64,000 nt of DNA from Bacillus sp. V3B (GCF_024494465.1 NZ_JAETXM010000001.1:558001-622000); one strand, 5' to 3'. Shown: positions 1 to 8,499, counted from the stretch's first letter. Made by a program: numbers and translations. The notes: generated by a model from the sequence alone, not told the origin.

Positions 1-3
1 CAT
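1..3 (-). CDS. Start codon of a gene leaving the window on the minus strand
   Basis: Read on the minus strand, the first three bases are ATG, preceded at the right distance by a strong Shine-Dalgarno stretch (AAGGGGGAA, about positions 11-19). A gene divergent from the yppG-like gene therefore probably begins here and lies almost entirely outside the window. By analogy with B. subtilis gene order it could be a ypp-series gene such as yppF, but no protein sequence is visible, so this is inference. Confidence 0.4.
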
Positions 4-166
4 TAATATATTCCCCCTTCGCCCTTTATTTTATTTTAACATGAATTAGAAATGTTTCCCGTTTTCCAAAAATTTAGACTTCCGACAGAATTTTCCATTA
101 GATGACATTGTCACCAACTAGGCAAATGAATCATATGGTATAATGACGAATCTTTAAGGAGGAAAA

Positions 167-733
167 ATGCCCATGTATGGACAGATGCCCGGAAATGTTC
201 ATTACTTTGGATACCAGTCTATGCCATATCATTCTAATAAATTCATGAATTCAGAAATAAGACAACATCCGTACCCGCTCATGCAGGGTATGAATGGAGT
301 TCATCAACAAAATTGGGATCCTTATATGAATCCGTATTTTATGCAGAATAACCAGCCGATTCAAGGAATGAACCCTTATCTTTTCCAACAAGAGGATCAG
401 GGGTATCATCAACAACAGCCAATGTCTCAATCTTCAACAAATAAACCATATTCGCAAACCATTTTTCAAAATCCATTACATTCATCAGAAGAGTCTTATT
501 CACAAAAACAGCAACATATTCAACCGAATAGCTATCCATATATGAATCCTTATCCGAAGGGGTCTTTTATCACGAAACCGCCATCAGGCATGAAAACGGT
601 ACTTAATTCCTTTAAATCACAGGATGGTTCATTAGATATCAATAAAATGGTGGATACAGCTGGACAAATGATGAATGCTGTGAGTCAAGTTTCTTCAGTA
701 GTAAAAGGATTTGGTGGAATGTTCAAAGCGTAA
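167..733 (+). CDS. yppG: YppG-like protein, putative spore coat-type protein
   Basis: A 188-residue protein rich in Gln, Asn, Pro, Tyr and Met. The first 135 residues are low-complexity with repeated MNPY, YPYMNPYP and QQ blocks. The C-terminal 50 residues (KTVLNSFKSQDGSLDINKMVDTAGQMMNAVSQVSSVVKGFGGMFKA region) look like the conserved folded tail of the YppG-like family. Shine-Dalgarno AAGGAGG sits 4 bases before ATG 167; the ATG at 173 has better spacing and may be the real start. A strong terminator follows directly, so it is monocistronic. The composition suggests a structural spore-surface protein; that role is inferred, not shown. Confidence 0.8.
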   Translation: MPMYGQMPGNVHYFGYQSMPYHSNKFMNSEIRQHPYPLMQGMNGVHQQNWDPYMNPYFMQNNQPIQGMNPYLFQQEDQGYHQQQPMSQSSTNKPYSQTIFQNPLHSSEESYSQKQQHIQPNSYPYMNPYPKGSFITKPPSGMKTVLNSFKSQDGSLDINKMVDTAGQMMNAVSQVSSVVKGFGGMFKA

Positions 734-738
734 GCGAG

Positions 739-764
739 CGGTCTTTTGAAAAGACCGTTTTTTT
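739..764 (+). terminator. Rho-independent terminator of the yppG-like gene
   Basis: Inverted repeat CGGTCTTTT / AAAAGACCG immediately after the stop codon, followed by a run of seven T. Confidence 0.9.
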
Positions 765-859
765 GTTGTTTAGGAAATCATAGATTGATATGAAACAGAC
801 ACGTGTACATTTGTTCTTGTTATCGTAAATATTTGAACAGTTTATGACAGTTGTGATTT

Positions 860-902
860 AGTGATTTAGATCACTTGGTTGGAAAAGGTAGGAAGTTAAA
901 CT
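860..902 (+). promoter_or_regulatory. Crp/Fnr-type operator and -10 element of hcp
   Basis: Perfect palindrome AGTGA-TTTAGA-TCACT at 860-875, matching the TGTGA-N6-TCACA pattern bound by the Crp/Fnr family. A -10-like TAAACT lies at 897-902, which puts the operator centre near -41.5, the position of a class II activator site. No good -35 is present, as expected for an activator-dependent promoter. The same arrangement occurs before the DUF2249 gene at 12965-13007. Confidence 0.75.
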
Positions 903-934
903 AGATACATATTATGAAAAGGGGAGATGTTTTT

Positions 935-2227
935 ATGTTTTGTTATCAATGTGAACAAACACCCACCGGGGGATGTAAAGAAATCGGTGTTTGTGGAAAA
1001 GATGAAACGATTGCAAGCTTGCAAGATACGATGATTTTCGGTTTAAAAGGAATTGCTGCCTATCGTACACATGCTAATCAATTAGGGTACACAGATCCAT
1101 TTGTTGACGAAACTACACATGAAGCTTTATATATGACATTAACCAACTCGAACTTTAATGTGCAGGAGCATATCGACATGGCGATGAAAGTCGGTAAATC
1201 CGCAGTACGCATTATGGAAGTACTAGATGAAGCACATACGAACCTACTTGGTATTCCTGAGCCTATTCGTGTATCGCAAAATAAAATTGAAGGAAAATGT
1301 ATTGTTGTTACAGGTCATAACTTATTTGCCCTTGAGCAATTGTTAAAGCAAACAGAGGGAAAGGGCATCAATATTTATACGCACTCTGAAATGCTCCCAG
1401 CACATGGATATCCACAATTGAAGAAATATTCACATCTAAAAGGAAATATTGGGAAAGCGTGGTATGATCAACGCCGTCTATTCGAAAGCTTCCCAGGGGC
1501 TATCTTGGCAACAACAAACTGTGTAATGCCAATTAAAGGTACATACGCAGATAGAATGTTCTCTTATGAAGTAGCAGGTCTTGAAAACGTTGAAAAAATT
1601 GTTCACGATGATTTTAGTCCGTTAATTAATCGGGCTTTAGAACTTCCAGAAGCAAATATTGAGTCTGATGAAACTTTATTAACAGGTTTCCACCATGAAA
1701 CCGTTCTTGGACTAGCACCAGAAGTCATCCAAGCAGTAAAAGACGGAAAGATTAAGCGTTTCTTCGTCATCGCTGGTTGTGACGCTCCAGGAAAAGGTGG
1801 AGAATATTACCGTGAACTAGCGACTTCACTACCTCCTGAAACCGTTATTTTAACGACTTCATGTGGTAAGTTCCGATTTAACGATGTTGATTATGGAACC
1901 GTTCCAGGAACAGAAATTCCTCGTTATATTGACTTAGGTCAGTGTAATAACTCTGGTTCTACGATTAAAATTGCTAAAGCTCTTGCAGACGCATTTGAAT
2001 GTGAAATTAACGAATTACCTGTAAGTATCGTTCTTTCTTGGTTCGAGCAAAAAGCGGTAGCAATCTTACTTGGCTTATTCAGCCTTGGTATTCAAGATAT
2101 TCGTATTGGACCAAAACCACCAGAATTTATTTCTGAAGGTGTTATGAACGTCCTACAAGAAACATTTAACTTAAAATTAATTGGTACAGCACAAGAAGAC
2201 ATGAACGAAATGCTTCAATTGAATTAA
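935..2227 (+). CDS. hcp: Hydroxylamine reductase (hybrid-cluster protein)
   Basis: Hybrid-cluster protein of 430 residues; these reduce hydroxylamine and/or nitric oxide in the cytoplasm under anaerobic nitrosative stress. The N-terminal CYQCEQTPTGGCKEIGVC gives C3, C6, C14 and C20 (CX2CX7CX5C) for the proximal Fe-S cluster. Hybrid-cluster motifs follow: TTNC, AGCDAPGKGG, TSCGKFRFN and GQCNNS. The length of 430 is that of the shorter Hcp classes. An in-frame ATG at 914 exists, but the Shine-Dalgarno AAAAGGGGAG (917-926) lies between the two, so 935 is chosen. It is preceded by a Crp/Fnr operator and is convergent with a Crp/Fnr regulator gene. Confidence 0.95.
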   Translation: MFCYQCEQTPTGGCKEIGVCGKDETIASLQDTMIFGLKGIAAYRTHANQLGYTDPFVDETTHEALYMTLTNSNFNVQEHIDMAMKVGKSAVRIMEVLDEAHTNLLGIPEPIRVSQNKIEGKCIVVTGHNLFALEQLLKQTEGKGINIYTHSEMLPAHGYPQLKKYSHLKGNIGKAWYDQRRLFESFPGAILATTNCVMPIKGTYADRMFSYEVAGLENVEKIVHDDFSPLINRALELPEANIESDETLLTGFHHETVLGLAPEVIQAVKDGKIKRFFVIAGCDAPGKGGEYYRELATSLPPETVILTTSCGKFRFNDVDYGTVPGTEIPRYIDLGQCNNSGSTIKIAKALADAFECEINELPVSIVLSWFEQKAVAILLGLFSLGIQDIRIGPKPPEFISEGVMNVLQETFNLKLIGTAQEDMNEMLQLN

Positions 2228-2235
2228 TAACAAAT

Positions 2236-2266
2236 GTAACCCCCTGCTGTTAACAGCAGGGGGTTA
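2236..2266. terminator. GC-rich hairpin between convergent hcp and regulator genes
   Basis: Perfect inverted repeat with 15-bp arms, GTAACCCCCTGCTGT and its complement. No proper T-run follows on either strand (an A-run at 2275-2281 is the nearest U-tract for the minus strand), so it may act as a bidirectional transcription stop or as an mRNA-stabilising 3' hairpin. Confidence 0.6.
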
Positions 2267-2308
2267 CTTCGATCAAAAAACGCTCATTCTTATATAGAAA
2301 GAAGGTTG

Positions 2309-3004
2309 TTATACTAGTAGTTCCTCAGATAAGATAGTAGAATCAAATATTAAATCATGATCATTCCCTAATTCAATGAGTTGTTCTTTTTTAAGTTTTG
2401 TCAACGTGCGGCTAACGGTTTCTCTTGTTGTTCCGATCATATTGGCAAGATCACGATTTGTGAATTCACTTTTTAGAAGGGTGCGACCGTCTGCTAGTTC
2501 TTGTCCATGGTCTTTTCCAAGTTTAATGAGCAGTTTAATAATTTGTTGATACGTATTGTTTAAGATTTGTGACTCAAGTCGTTCTTGTAAATCAACAATT
2601 TTTTCACCTAATACTTTAAAGACTTTGATACACAGCTCGGGGTTTTCAATTAATACTTTTTCAAATGGTGCAATAGGCACAACGACTAGCATCGCATTCT
2701 CCAATACTTCAGAAAATGCAGGGTAGCTACCTTTCCTGAAAAAGCCTACATGAGGAAACATTTCACCCTTTTTTAATATGGAAACAATTTGTTCTTTCCC
2801 GTTTGCATCAGTTTTGTATATTTTTACCCTACCTTCATAAATAAAATAAACATTTTCAAGAGGTTCATCTTGTAAAAAAACGTGGCTCCCTTTATTCCAT
2901 TCTCTTGAAATAGAAATATCAACGATTTTATAAATTTCATGTTCACTTAATTCACGAAACAATGAAAACTCAGATAGTACATCTTTTATTTGTTCTTTGT
3001 TCAT
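2309..3004 (-). CDS. Crp/Fnr family transcriptional regulator
   Basis: A 231-residue regulator with an N-terminal cyclic-nucleotide-binding-type beta barrel (about residues 15-130), a long dimer helix, and a C-terminal Crp-type HTH. The recognition helix includes TTRETVSR, which carries the E..SR residues that read TGTGA half-sites. There is no cysteine cluster (one lone Cys), so it is not an Fe-S Fnr; the sensed signal is unknown. It is convergent with hcp and divergent from mrfA. Matching operators before hcp and before the DUF2249 gene make it the likely activator of both (inference). Shine-Dalgarno AGGTGA precedes ATG 3004. Confidence 0.9.
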   Translation of the reverse strand: MNKEQIKDVLSEFSLFRELSEHEIYKIVDISISREWNKGSHVFLQDEPLENVYFIYEGRVKIYKTDANGKEQIVSILKKGEMFPHVGFFRKGSYPAFSEVLENAMLVVVPIAPFEKVLIENPELCIKVFKVLGEKIVDLQERLESQILNNTYQQIIKLLIKLGKDHGQELADGRTLLKSEFTNRDLANMIGTTRETVSRTLTKLKKEQLIELGNDHDLIFDSTILSEELLV

Positions 3005-3112
3005 CTTGTCACCTCAATATTAATCATTCTATCATTGTAACAAAAAAGATAGGACACGTCTTATACTTCATGTTAATAATTATTTTCTTGTAAAATAATC
3101 ATAGTTCTTTTA

Positions 3113-3141
3113 TTGCGAACGTTTATTCGTTAAAATAAAAT
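3113..3141 (+). promoter_or_regulatory. Sigma-A promoter of mrfAB with a LexA-like box
   Basis: -35 TTGCGA (3113-3118), 17-bp spacer, -10 TAAAAT (3136-3141). A near-palindrome CGAAC-GTTT-ATTCG at 3116-3129 overlaps the -35. It deviates at two positions from the Bacillus LexA box (CGAACRNRYGTTYG), so LexA control is possible but uncertain. Confidence 0.6.
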
Positions 3142-3158
3142 GTATGAGGTGAGAATAA

Positions 3159-5438
3159 ATGAATATGCGAAAAAGTTTAAAAGACTTGTTAACACAACTG
3201 AAACTGACAGATAAATATAATGAAAATATCGTCAATTGGAAAGTTTTGGAATCCAAGGATGCGAAGACAACTGATTTTCCAGAATCTATTCACCCTTCAC
3301 TTCTAGCTGCACTTGAAAGACGAGGCATTCATGCATTGTATTCCCATCAGCGAGAGGCCTATGAAACGGTCATGGAGAACAAGAGCATCGTCGCAGTGAC
3401 ACCGACAGCTTCTGGAAAGACTCTTTGTTACAACCTTCCCATTCTTGAAACGGTTATTCGTAATCCTGATGCAAGGGCCTTATATATTTTTCCGACAAAA
3501 GCACTGGCACAAGATCAAAAAAGCGAAATAAATGAATTAATTCAAGAAACGGGTTTAAATATTAATAGCTATACGTATGATGGAGATACTTCGGCGAACA
3601 TCAGACAAAAGGTAAGAAAGGCTGGACATATTGTCATTACGAATCCAGATATGCTTCATTCAGCTATCTTACCCCATCATACAAAATGGGTCTCACTCTT
3701 TGAAAATTTAAAATACGTGGTTATTGATGAACTTCATATCTATAGAGGTGTGTTTGGGAGCCATGTGGCAAATGTGATTAGACGTTTAAAAAGGATTTGT
3801 CATTTTTATGGAAGTGATCCGATTTTTATTTGTACGTCGGCAACGATCGCTAATCCACTAGAACTTGCGGAGAATTTAACGGAAAAGCCAATGAAGCTGA
3901 TTGATCGTAACGGGGCACCCAGTGGAGTAAAACATTTTTTGTTTTATAATCCTCCTATTGTGAATAAAGCGCTTAATATTCGTAGAAGTGCAACTCTTGA
4001 AGTGCGAAAACTCGCTTCTGAACTATTAAAAAATAAAATTCAAACGATTGTTTTTGCCCGAAGTAGGGTTCGAGTCGAAATTTTGTTAACTTATTTAAAG
4101 GAACTTGTTAAGTATCAGCTTGGACCAAAAGCAATTAGGGGCTATAGGGGTGGCTATTTACCAACAGAAAGGCGTGAGATTGAGAATGGATTGCGTTCAG
4201 GCGATATTTATGGTGTTGTGAGTACAAACGCTTTAGAGCTAGGTGTTGATATCGGACAACTTCAAGTTTGTATTATGACTGGATATCCTGGAACGATAGC
4301 AAGTGCTTGGCAACAGGCAGGAAGAGCAGGAAGGCGTCATAGTGAATCTCTCGTTATCATGGTAGCTAGCTCAAATCCTCTTGATCAATATATCATCCAA
4401 CATCCAGATTATTTTTTCAATCGCAGTCCGGAAATGGCGAGAATCAATCCTGATAACTTGATTATTGTGATTGATCATATGAAATGTGCAGCATATGAGC
4501 TTCCGTTTACAGAAGGTGAAAGTTTTGGTCGTTTTGAAACAGAAGAGGTCCTTGAGTATTTAAGTGAGGAACGAGTACTGTTTAAAAATGGAGATAAATG
4601 GTATTGGATGAATGACTCTTTTCCAGCCCATAATATTTCACTTCGATCGGCTTCACAAGAAAATGTTGTAATCATTGATTATTCAGATATCGCAAATGTA
4701 AAAGTGATTGGAGAAATGGATCGTTTTTCTGCCTTAACTCTTTTGCATGAGGAAGCAATCTATCTGCATCAAGGGATTCAATATCAAGTAGAAAAGCTTG
4801 ATTGGGAGGAAAAAAAGGCGTTTGTCCGTGAAGTCGCAGTTGATTACTACACGGATGCTAATTTAGCAGTTGAACTAAAGGTGCTTGAAGTGGATAAGGT
4901 TCGCATGAATCAAGAAATGGAAATAGGTTATGGCGATGTTAGTGTAGTGGCTATGGCAACGATTTTTAAAAAAATTAAATTTGAGACACATGAAAATATC
5001 GGATCTGGTCCTATATCCTTACCAGAAGAAGAATTGCATACAAGTTCTGCATGGATTTCTTTAAATCGAGAAAGCAGTGATCTTAATGAAGAAAGACTTG
5101 ATCAAGGATTAATGGGCATGGCTCATGCTTTAAAGCATATTGCTCCGTTATTTGTGATGTGTGACTCACAAGATATTCATGTTGTCCCACAAGTGAAGGC
5201 AGCTCATAATGAGAAGCCGACGATCTTTTTTTATGATCGTTATCCAGGTGGCATTGGATTGAGTGAAAAAATTTATGAGGGGATTGAAACCGTACTCTGG
5301 GAAACGAAGAAAATGCTCACGAATTGTCCGTGTGAGGAGGGCTGTCCCTCTTGTATTGGAACAGATGCAACGACTAGGACAGTGAAAAGTGATGCAATGA
5401 GGTTACTTTCCCTGTTTCAGTCGACTCATCTTTCCTAG
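3159..5438 (+). CDS. mrfA: DEAD/DEAH-box helicase MrfA (YprA), DUF1998
   Basis: A 759-residue superfamily 2 helicase. Motif I is TPTASGKT (residues 81-88), motif II DELH in VIDELHIYRG, motif III SAT, and motif VI QAGRAGRR. The C-terminal DUF1998 region has the four-cysteine CPCEEGCPSC metal-binding motif typical of the family. In B. subtilis MrfA acts with the MrfB exonuclease in excision repair of mitomycin C damage. Shine-Dalgarno GAGGTGAG precedes ATG 3159; ATG 3165 is an alternative. The stop codon abuts mrfB, so the two form an operon. Confidence 0.93.
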   Translation: MNMRKSLKDLLTQLKLTDKYNENIVNWKVLESKDAKTTDFPESIHPSLLAALERRGIHALYSHQREAYETVMENKSIVAVTPTASGKTLCYNLPILETVIRNPDARALYIFPTKALAQDQKSEINELIQETGLNINSYTYDGDTSANIRQKVRKAGHIVITNPDMLHSAILPHHTKWVSLFENLKYVVIDELHIYRGVFGSHVANVIRRLKRICHFYGSDPIFICTSATIANPLELAENLTEKPMKLIDRNGAPSGVKHFLFYNPPIVNKALNIRRSATLEVRKLASELLKNKIQTIVFARSRVRVEILLTYLKELVKYQLGPKAIRGYRGGYLPTERREIENGLRSGDIYGVVSTNALELGVDIGQLQVCIMTGYPGTIASAWQQAGRAGRRHSESLVIMVASSNPLDQYIIQHPDYFFNRSPEMARINPDNLIIVIDHMKCAAYELPFTEGESFGRFETEEVLEYLSEERVLFKNGDKWYWMNDSFPAHNISLRSASQENVVIIDYSDIANVKVIGEMDRFSALTLLHEEAIYLHQGIQYQVEKLDWEEKKAFVREVAVDYYTDANLAVELKVLEVDKVRMNQEMEIGYGDVSVVAMATIFKKIKFETHENIGSGPISLPEEELHTSSAWISLNRESSDLNEERLDQGLMGMAHALKHIAPLFVMCDSQDIHVVPQVKAAHNEKPTIFFYDRYPGGIGLSEKIYEGIETVLWETKKMLTNCPCEEGCPSCIGTDATTRTVKSDAMRLLSLFQSTHLS

Positions 5439-5450
5439 GTGATAGAAATG

Positions 5451-6698
5451 ATGTCAATTAAAAATAAATTAAATCGGTTAAAACCACATTTAAGCAATGA
5501 AAAAGACAAAATGAAAAAGGAAGAGTCTGCATCTGCCATCAAGAAGGATGAGATTCCGTTTATGGATGTATGGAAGCAAGCAGGGGTAGTGCCTTATTAT
5601 ATGGATAATGACTTTTGTCTTGTTCGAGAAGTATCTTACCCACTAGATACGATACATGGAAAATACCGTTTTGCTGATTTTCTAAAAGCGGTAGATGCTT
5701 GGAATAAAAGTAAACGCAACCATCCATTATCTTCTTCTGGTCATCATCCTGAAGATTTATTTTTCTTTGATACAGAGACAACGGGGCTTAGTGGTGGAAC
5801 AGGAAATACTATTTTTTTGCTGGGACAAGCTAGTGTGAAGGAAAAGGAAATCGTACTAAGACAACATATCCTTCCTCATCCTGGATCTGAAGTACCGCTA
5901 TATAAAAGCTTTCTAGAAAACATCGACTATGCAAAATTAGTTACGTACAATGGAAAAGCATTCGATTGGCCACAAGTGAAAACAAGGCATACGCTCATTC
6001 GGGAGCATGTACCAAAATTGCCGCCATTTGGACATTTTGATCTGTACCATGCTTCAAGAAGGATGTGGAAGCATCGACTTGAACGATTAAAGCTCTCGGT
6101 GGTCGAAAAAGAAATATTAGAATTTGAACGCAAAGACGATATCCCTGGCTTTTTGGCACCTATGATTTATTTTGATTTTATCGAACGAAAAGATCCAGAG
6201 GGCATGTTGGGAATTATTAAACATAATGAAATGGATATTTTATCGTTAATTACATTATATACTCATCTTTCTTTTCAACTTTTAGGTATAGATCATAAGC
6301 AAACGGTAAAAGAAACGTATGAAATAGGTCGCTGGTATTCATATCTTGGTGAAAAGGAAGTAGCGGAGACTGTTTTTTCTAAGTTAGCTGAGGGGGACGA
6401 AGAAGAAGCGATAAAGGCAAAGCACGCTCTTGGTTTTCAAGCAAAAAAGAAACAGGATTGGCACACAGCTGTCCTCTTATTTGAGGAGGTTGTCGAAAGA
6501 GGTAGTTCGCTTGTACAAATTGAAGCATGTATTGAGTTAGCTAAAATATTTGAGCACCGTTTAAAAAAGATTAAGAAAGCTATTGGATATACTGAAAAGG
6601 CACTGGATATTCATTCACAGCAAAGAGGTCATCGGTATGATGAATTAGCCAAAAGAATGACCCGTCTCTATCAGAAACAAGCGGCATTAAAAGAATAA
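5451..6698 (+). CDS. mrfB: Exonuclease MrfB (YprB), RNase H-like fold with TPR tail
   Basis: About 415 residues. A DnaQ/RNase H-like 3'-5' exonuclease domain spans residues 100-280, with D107 and E109 in FFDTETTGLSGG, a middle VTYNGKAFDWP motif, and the final HNEMDILSL. The C-terminal region (about 290-410) reads as TPR-like helical repeats. It is the partner of the MrfA helicase in mitomycin C repair. It starts within a few bases of the mrfA stop; GTG 5439, ATG 5448 and ATG 5451 are possible starts, and AGGTGA at 5437-5442 favours one of the ATGs. Confidence 0.9.
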   Translation: MSIKNKLNRLKPHLSNEKDKMKKEESASAIKKDEIPFMDVWKQAGVVPYYMDNDFCLVREVSYPLDTIHGKYRFADFLKAVDAWNKSKRNHPLSSSGHHPEDLFFFDTETTGLSGGTGNTIFLLGQASVKEKEIVLRQHILPHPGSEVPLYKSFLENIDYAKLVTYNGKAFDWPQVKTRHTLIREHVPKLPPFGHFDLYHASRRMWKHRLERLKLSVVEKEILEFERKDDIPGFLAPMIYFDFIERKDPEGMLGIIKHNEMDILSLITLYTHLSFQLLGIDHKQTVKETYEIGRWYSYLGEKEVAETVFSKLAEGDEEEAIKAKHALGFQAKKKQDWHTAVLLFEEVVERGSSLVQIEACIELAKIFEHRLKKIKKAIGYTEKALDIHSQQRGHRYDELAKRMTRLYQKQAALKE

Positions 6699-6830
6699 TT
6701 ATGTCTGAAAAGTGTCATTTCTATAATTCCCGTCAATATTCTTAATGAATAAGTTGTTTGGATATCTGTTAAATAGTAAAATAGTGAATTGTATGAAGTC
6801 GTACGTAATAAATGAGTGAGGCGGGAAATA

Positions 6831-6926
6831 ATGTATAAAGCAATTTTGTATCTCTTTTTTGTGGTTATTGGTTTAACAGCGATTGTTTTTACAAGCTTTA
6901 AAGATAGTTTTTATTCACTATTTTAA
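6831..6926 (+). CDS. Small single-span membrane protein, 31 residues
   Basis: A short reading frame encoding MYKAILYLFFVVIGLTAI followed by VFTSFKDSFYSLF. It is one hydrophobic helix with a short polar tail. A G-rich GAGGCGGG lies 5-6 bases upstream of the ATG and could serve as ribosome binding site. It sits alone between mrfB and cotD. I do not recognise the family; small sporulation membrane proteins look like this, but there is no direct evidence of expression. Confidence 0.45.
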   Translation: MYKAILYLFFVVIGLTAIVFTSFKDSFYSLF

Positions 6927-6987
6927 GAAGCGGTTATCGTTGACTGAAAAGTAGATTTATTCACTAAATTTAGGTGTATTCATTAGT

Positions 6988-7015
6988 ACAAGATTCTTTC
7001 TTTTATCATAGGTTG
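6988..7015 (+). promoter_or_regulatory. Possible sigma-K promoter of cotD
   Basis: AC (6988-6989), 17 bp, then CATAGGTTG (7007-7015) resembles the mother-cell sigma-K pattern AC-N16/17-CATANNNTA. This agrees with late mother-cell expression of cotD in B. subtilis. The pattern is short, so support is modest. Confidence 0.4.
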
Positions 7016-7053
7016 TTAGTGTAAAGCAAATTATGATGAGAGGAGATAATAAT

Positions 7054-7362
7054 ATGCATTGTAGACCTAACAAGGTTTTACCAGCAATTGTTTGTCCGAC
7101 AAAGTGTTGTGTAAACCATCAATTTGAAAATATCGTCGTTCCAGTTGTCCATCCTTCACACACAACAAATGTTAACCACACGAACTATCAGCATCAACAT
7201 CATTATCCGCACACACAGTCTGTAGTGAATAATGTAACGAGTTCAGATATTGGTCCTGTTCCAGGGCCGGTCCCGGCTCCAACAACAGGATTTGGACCGG
7301 GTGCTGGACCAGGGTTCGGACCAGGATTCGGACCAAGACCAAGGCCGGGATTTTTCAGATAG
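7054..7362 (+). CDS. cotD: Inner spore coat protein CotD family
   Basis: A 102-residue His/Cys-rich N-terminal half (MHCRPN, CPTKCCVNH, VVHPSHTTNVNHTNYQHQHH, YPHTQSVVNNV) matches the CotD core. The C-terminal part is a Gly-Pro-Phe low-complexity tail (GPVPGPVPAP, GFGPGFGPRPRPGFFR) longer than in B. subtilis. Shine-Dalgarno GAGGAG at 7039-7044 selects ATG 7054 rather than the upstream in-frame ATG at 7033. It is a structural protein of the endospore inner coat. Confidence 0.9.
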   Translation: MHCRPNKVLPAIVCPTKCCVNHQFENIVVPVVHPSHTTNVNHTNYQHQHHYPHTQSVVNNVTSSDIGPVPGPVPAPTTGFGPGAGPGFGPGFGPRPRPGFFR

Positions 7363-7370
7363 TGTAAAGC

Positions 7371-7400
7371 AACAAGGGCTCTTTGTGCCCTTGTTTCTTC
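7371..7400 (+). terminator. Terminator of cotD
   Basis: Hairpin AACAAGGGC / GCCCTTGTT with a 7-nt loop, ending in a T-rich stretch. Confidence 0.75.
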
Positions 7401-7488
7401 ATAGATGAGAGTAAATTTCTTTTAAAGGTCCATTTTAGTGTTTTCTATTTAGACATGGTATAAATTAGGTAGGAATAGGGGGATAGGG

Positions 7489-8040
7489 TTGGTTAAGGTT
7501 GCGACAATATCGGGATATAAACCATTTGAACTTGGAGTTTTCGGACAAAATCATCCGGCAGTGCCATACATAAAGAAAGCAATTTGTAATAGTTTGCAAG
7601 TGATGCTTGATGAAGGTCTTGAATGGGTATTGATCTCAGGACAGCTCGGTACGGAATTATGGGCAGCTGAAGTCGTTTATGATTTACGTGCAGGTGAATA
7701 TAGTGATTTAAAGTTGGCTGTGACTACTCCTTTCTTGGATCAAGAAGTGTCCTGGAGTGAGCCAAATAAGGAATGGTATGAGTCGGTTTTATTAGAAGCT
7801 GATTTTATTGATTCCGTCACCCATAAGCCATACGAGAAACCATGGCAATTTCGTTTAAAAAATAAATTTCTTGTAGAAAAAAGTGATGCACTTCTTTTGT
7901 TTTATGATACAGAAAAAGAAGGTAGTCCTAAGTTTTTGTACGATACAGCACGAAACTATAAAGAAAAATATGATTATGATATTCGTTTAATTCAATTTGA
8001 TGATCTTCAGACTCTTGTAGAAGAAGAGCACTGGGAATGA
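7489..8040 (+). CDS. ypsA: YpsA family SLOG-domain protein (DUF1273)
   Basis: A 183-residue YpsA-type protein with a SLOG (Rossmann-like, nucleotide/ligand-binding) fold: ISGYKPFELG at the N-terminus, LISGQLGTELWAAEVVYDL in the middle, KSDALLLFYDTEKEGSPKF near the end. YpsA is implicated in cell division and envelope physiology in B. subtilis and lies next to gpsB there too. The start appears to be TTG 7489, with a G-rich Shine-Dalgarno (about 7477-7483) 5-6 bases upstream; no ATG fits the conserved N-terminus. Confidence 0.9.
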   Translation: MVKVATISGYKPFELGVFGQNHPAVPYIKKAICNSLQVMLDEGLEWVLISGQLGTELWAAEVVYDLRAGEYSDLKLAVTTPFLDQEVSWSEPNKEWYESVLLEADFIDSVTHKPYEKPWQFRLKNKFLVEKSDALLLFYDTEKEGSPKFLYDTARNYKEKYDYDIRLIQFDDLQTLVEEEHWE

Positions 8041-8144
8041 CTCTTTTTAAAGGCTTTCTATCTTAAATAGTAAAGAAAAATTGACAAAAGACGATATATT
8101 CGAGAAAATATACGTGATGATGGGCTATTGTTGAGGTGAGAATA

Positions 8145-8450
8145 ATGCTTTCTGATAAAGTGAAATTAACGGCAAAGGATATATTGGAGAAAGAATTTAA
8201 AACAGCGATGCGGGGTTATAAACCGGAAGACGTTGATAAGTTTCTTGATTATATCATAAAAGATTATGAAACGTTTCATCAAGAAATTGAAGAATTACAG
8301 CAGGAAAATATGCGTTTGAAAAAGCAAGTCGAGGATGCTGCTAAACGTCCGCAAATGCAAACGCAAACGGCTGGTACAACAAATTTTGATATTTTAAAAC
8401 GACTATCTAATTTAGAAAAACATGTTTTTGGAAGTAAATTGTACGAGTAA
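8145..8450 (+). CDS. gpsB: Cell division protein GpsB
   Basis: A 101-residue DivIVA-like protein. The N-terminal lipid- and partner-binding domain ([28 protein letters not shown]) is followed by a coiled coil (residues 30-65) and a C-terminal trimerisation helix ([18 protein letters not shown]). GpsB couples peptidoglycan synthases such as PBP1 to the division machinery. Shine-Dalgarno GAGGTGAG (8133-8140) picks ATG 8145; a GTG at 8136 is inside it. A -35 TTGACA occurs at 8081-8086, with a weaker -10 about 17 bp later. Confidence 0.95.
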   Translation: MLSDKVKLTAKDILEKEFKTAMRGYKPEDVDKFLDYIIKDYETFHQEIEELQQENMRLKKQVEDAAKRPQMQTQTAGTTNFDILKRLSNLEKHVFGSKLYE

Positions 8451-8462
8451 CAAGAATTTCCA

Positions 8463-8491
8463 TTGCTAAATTAGCAGAGATTCATTATAAT
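8463..8491 (+). promoter_or_regulatory. Sigma-A promoter of rnpB
   Basis: -35 TTGCTA (8463-8468), 17-bp spacer, perfect -10 TATAAT (8486-8491), placing transcription start about 8498-8500, just at the first helix of RNase P RNA. Confidence 0.85.
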
Positions 8492-8499
8492 GTTCACTG

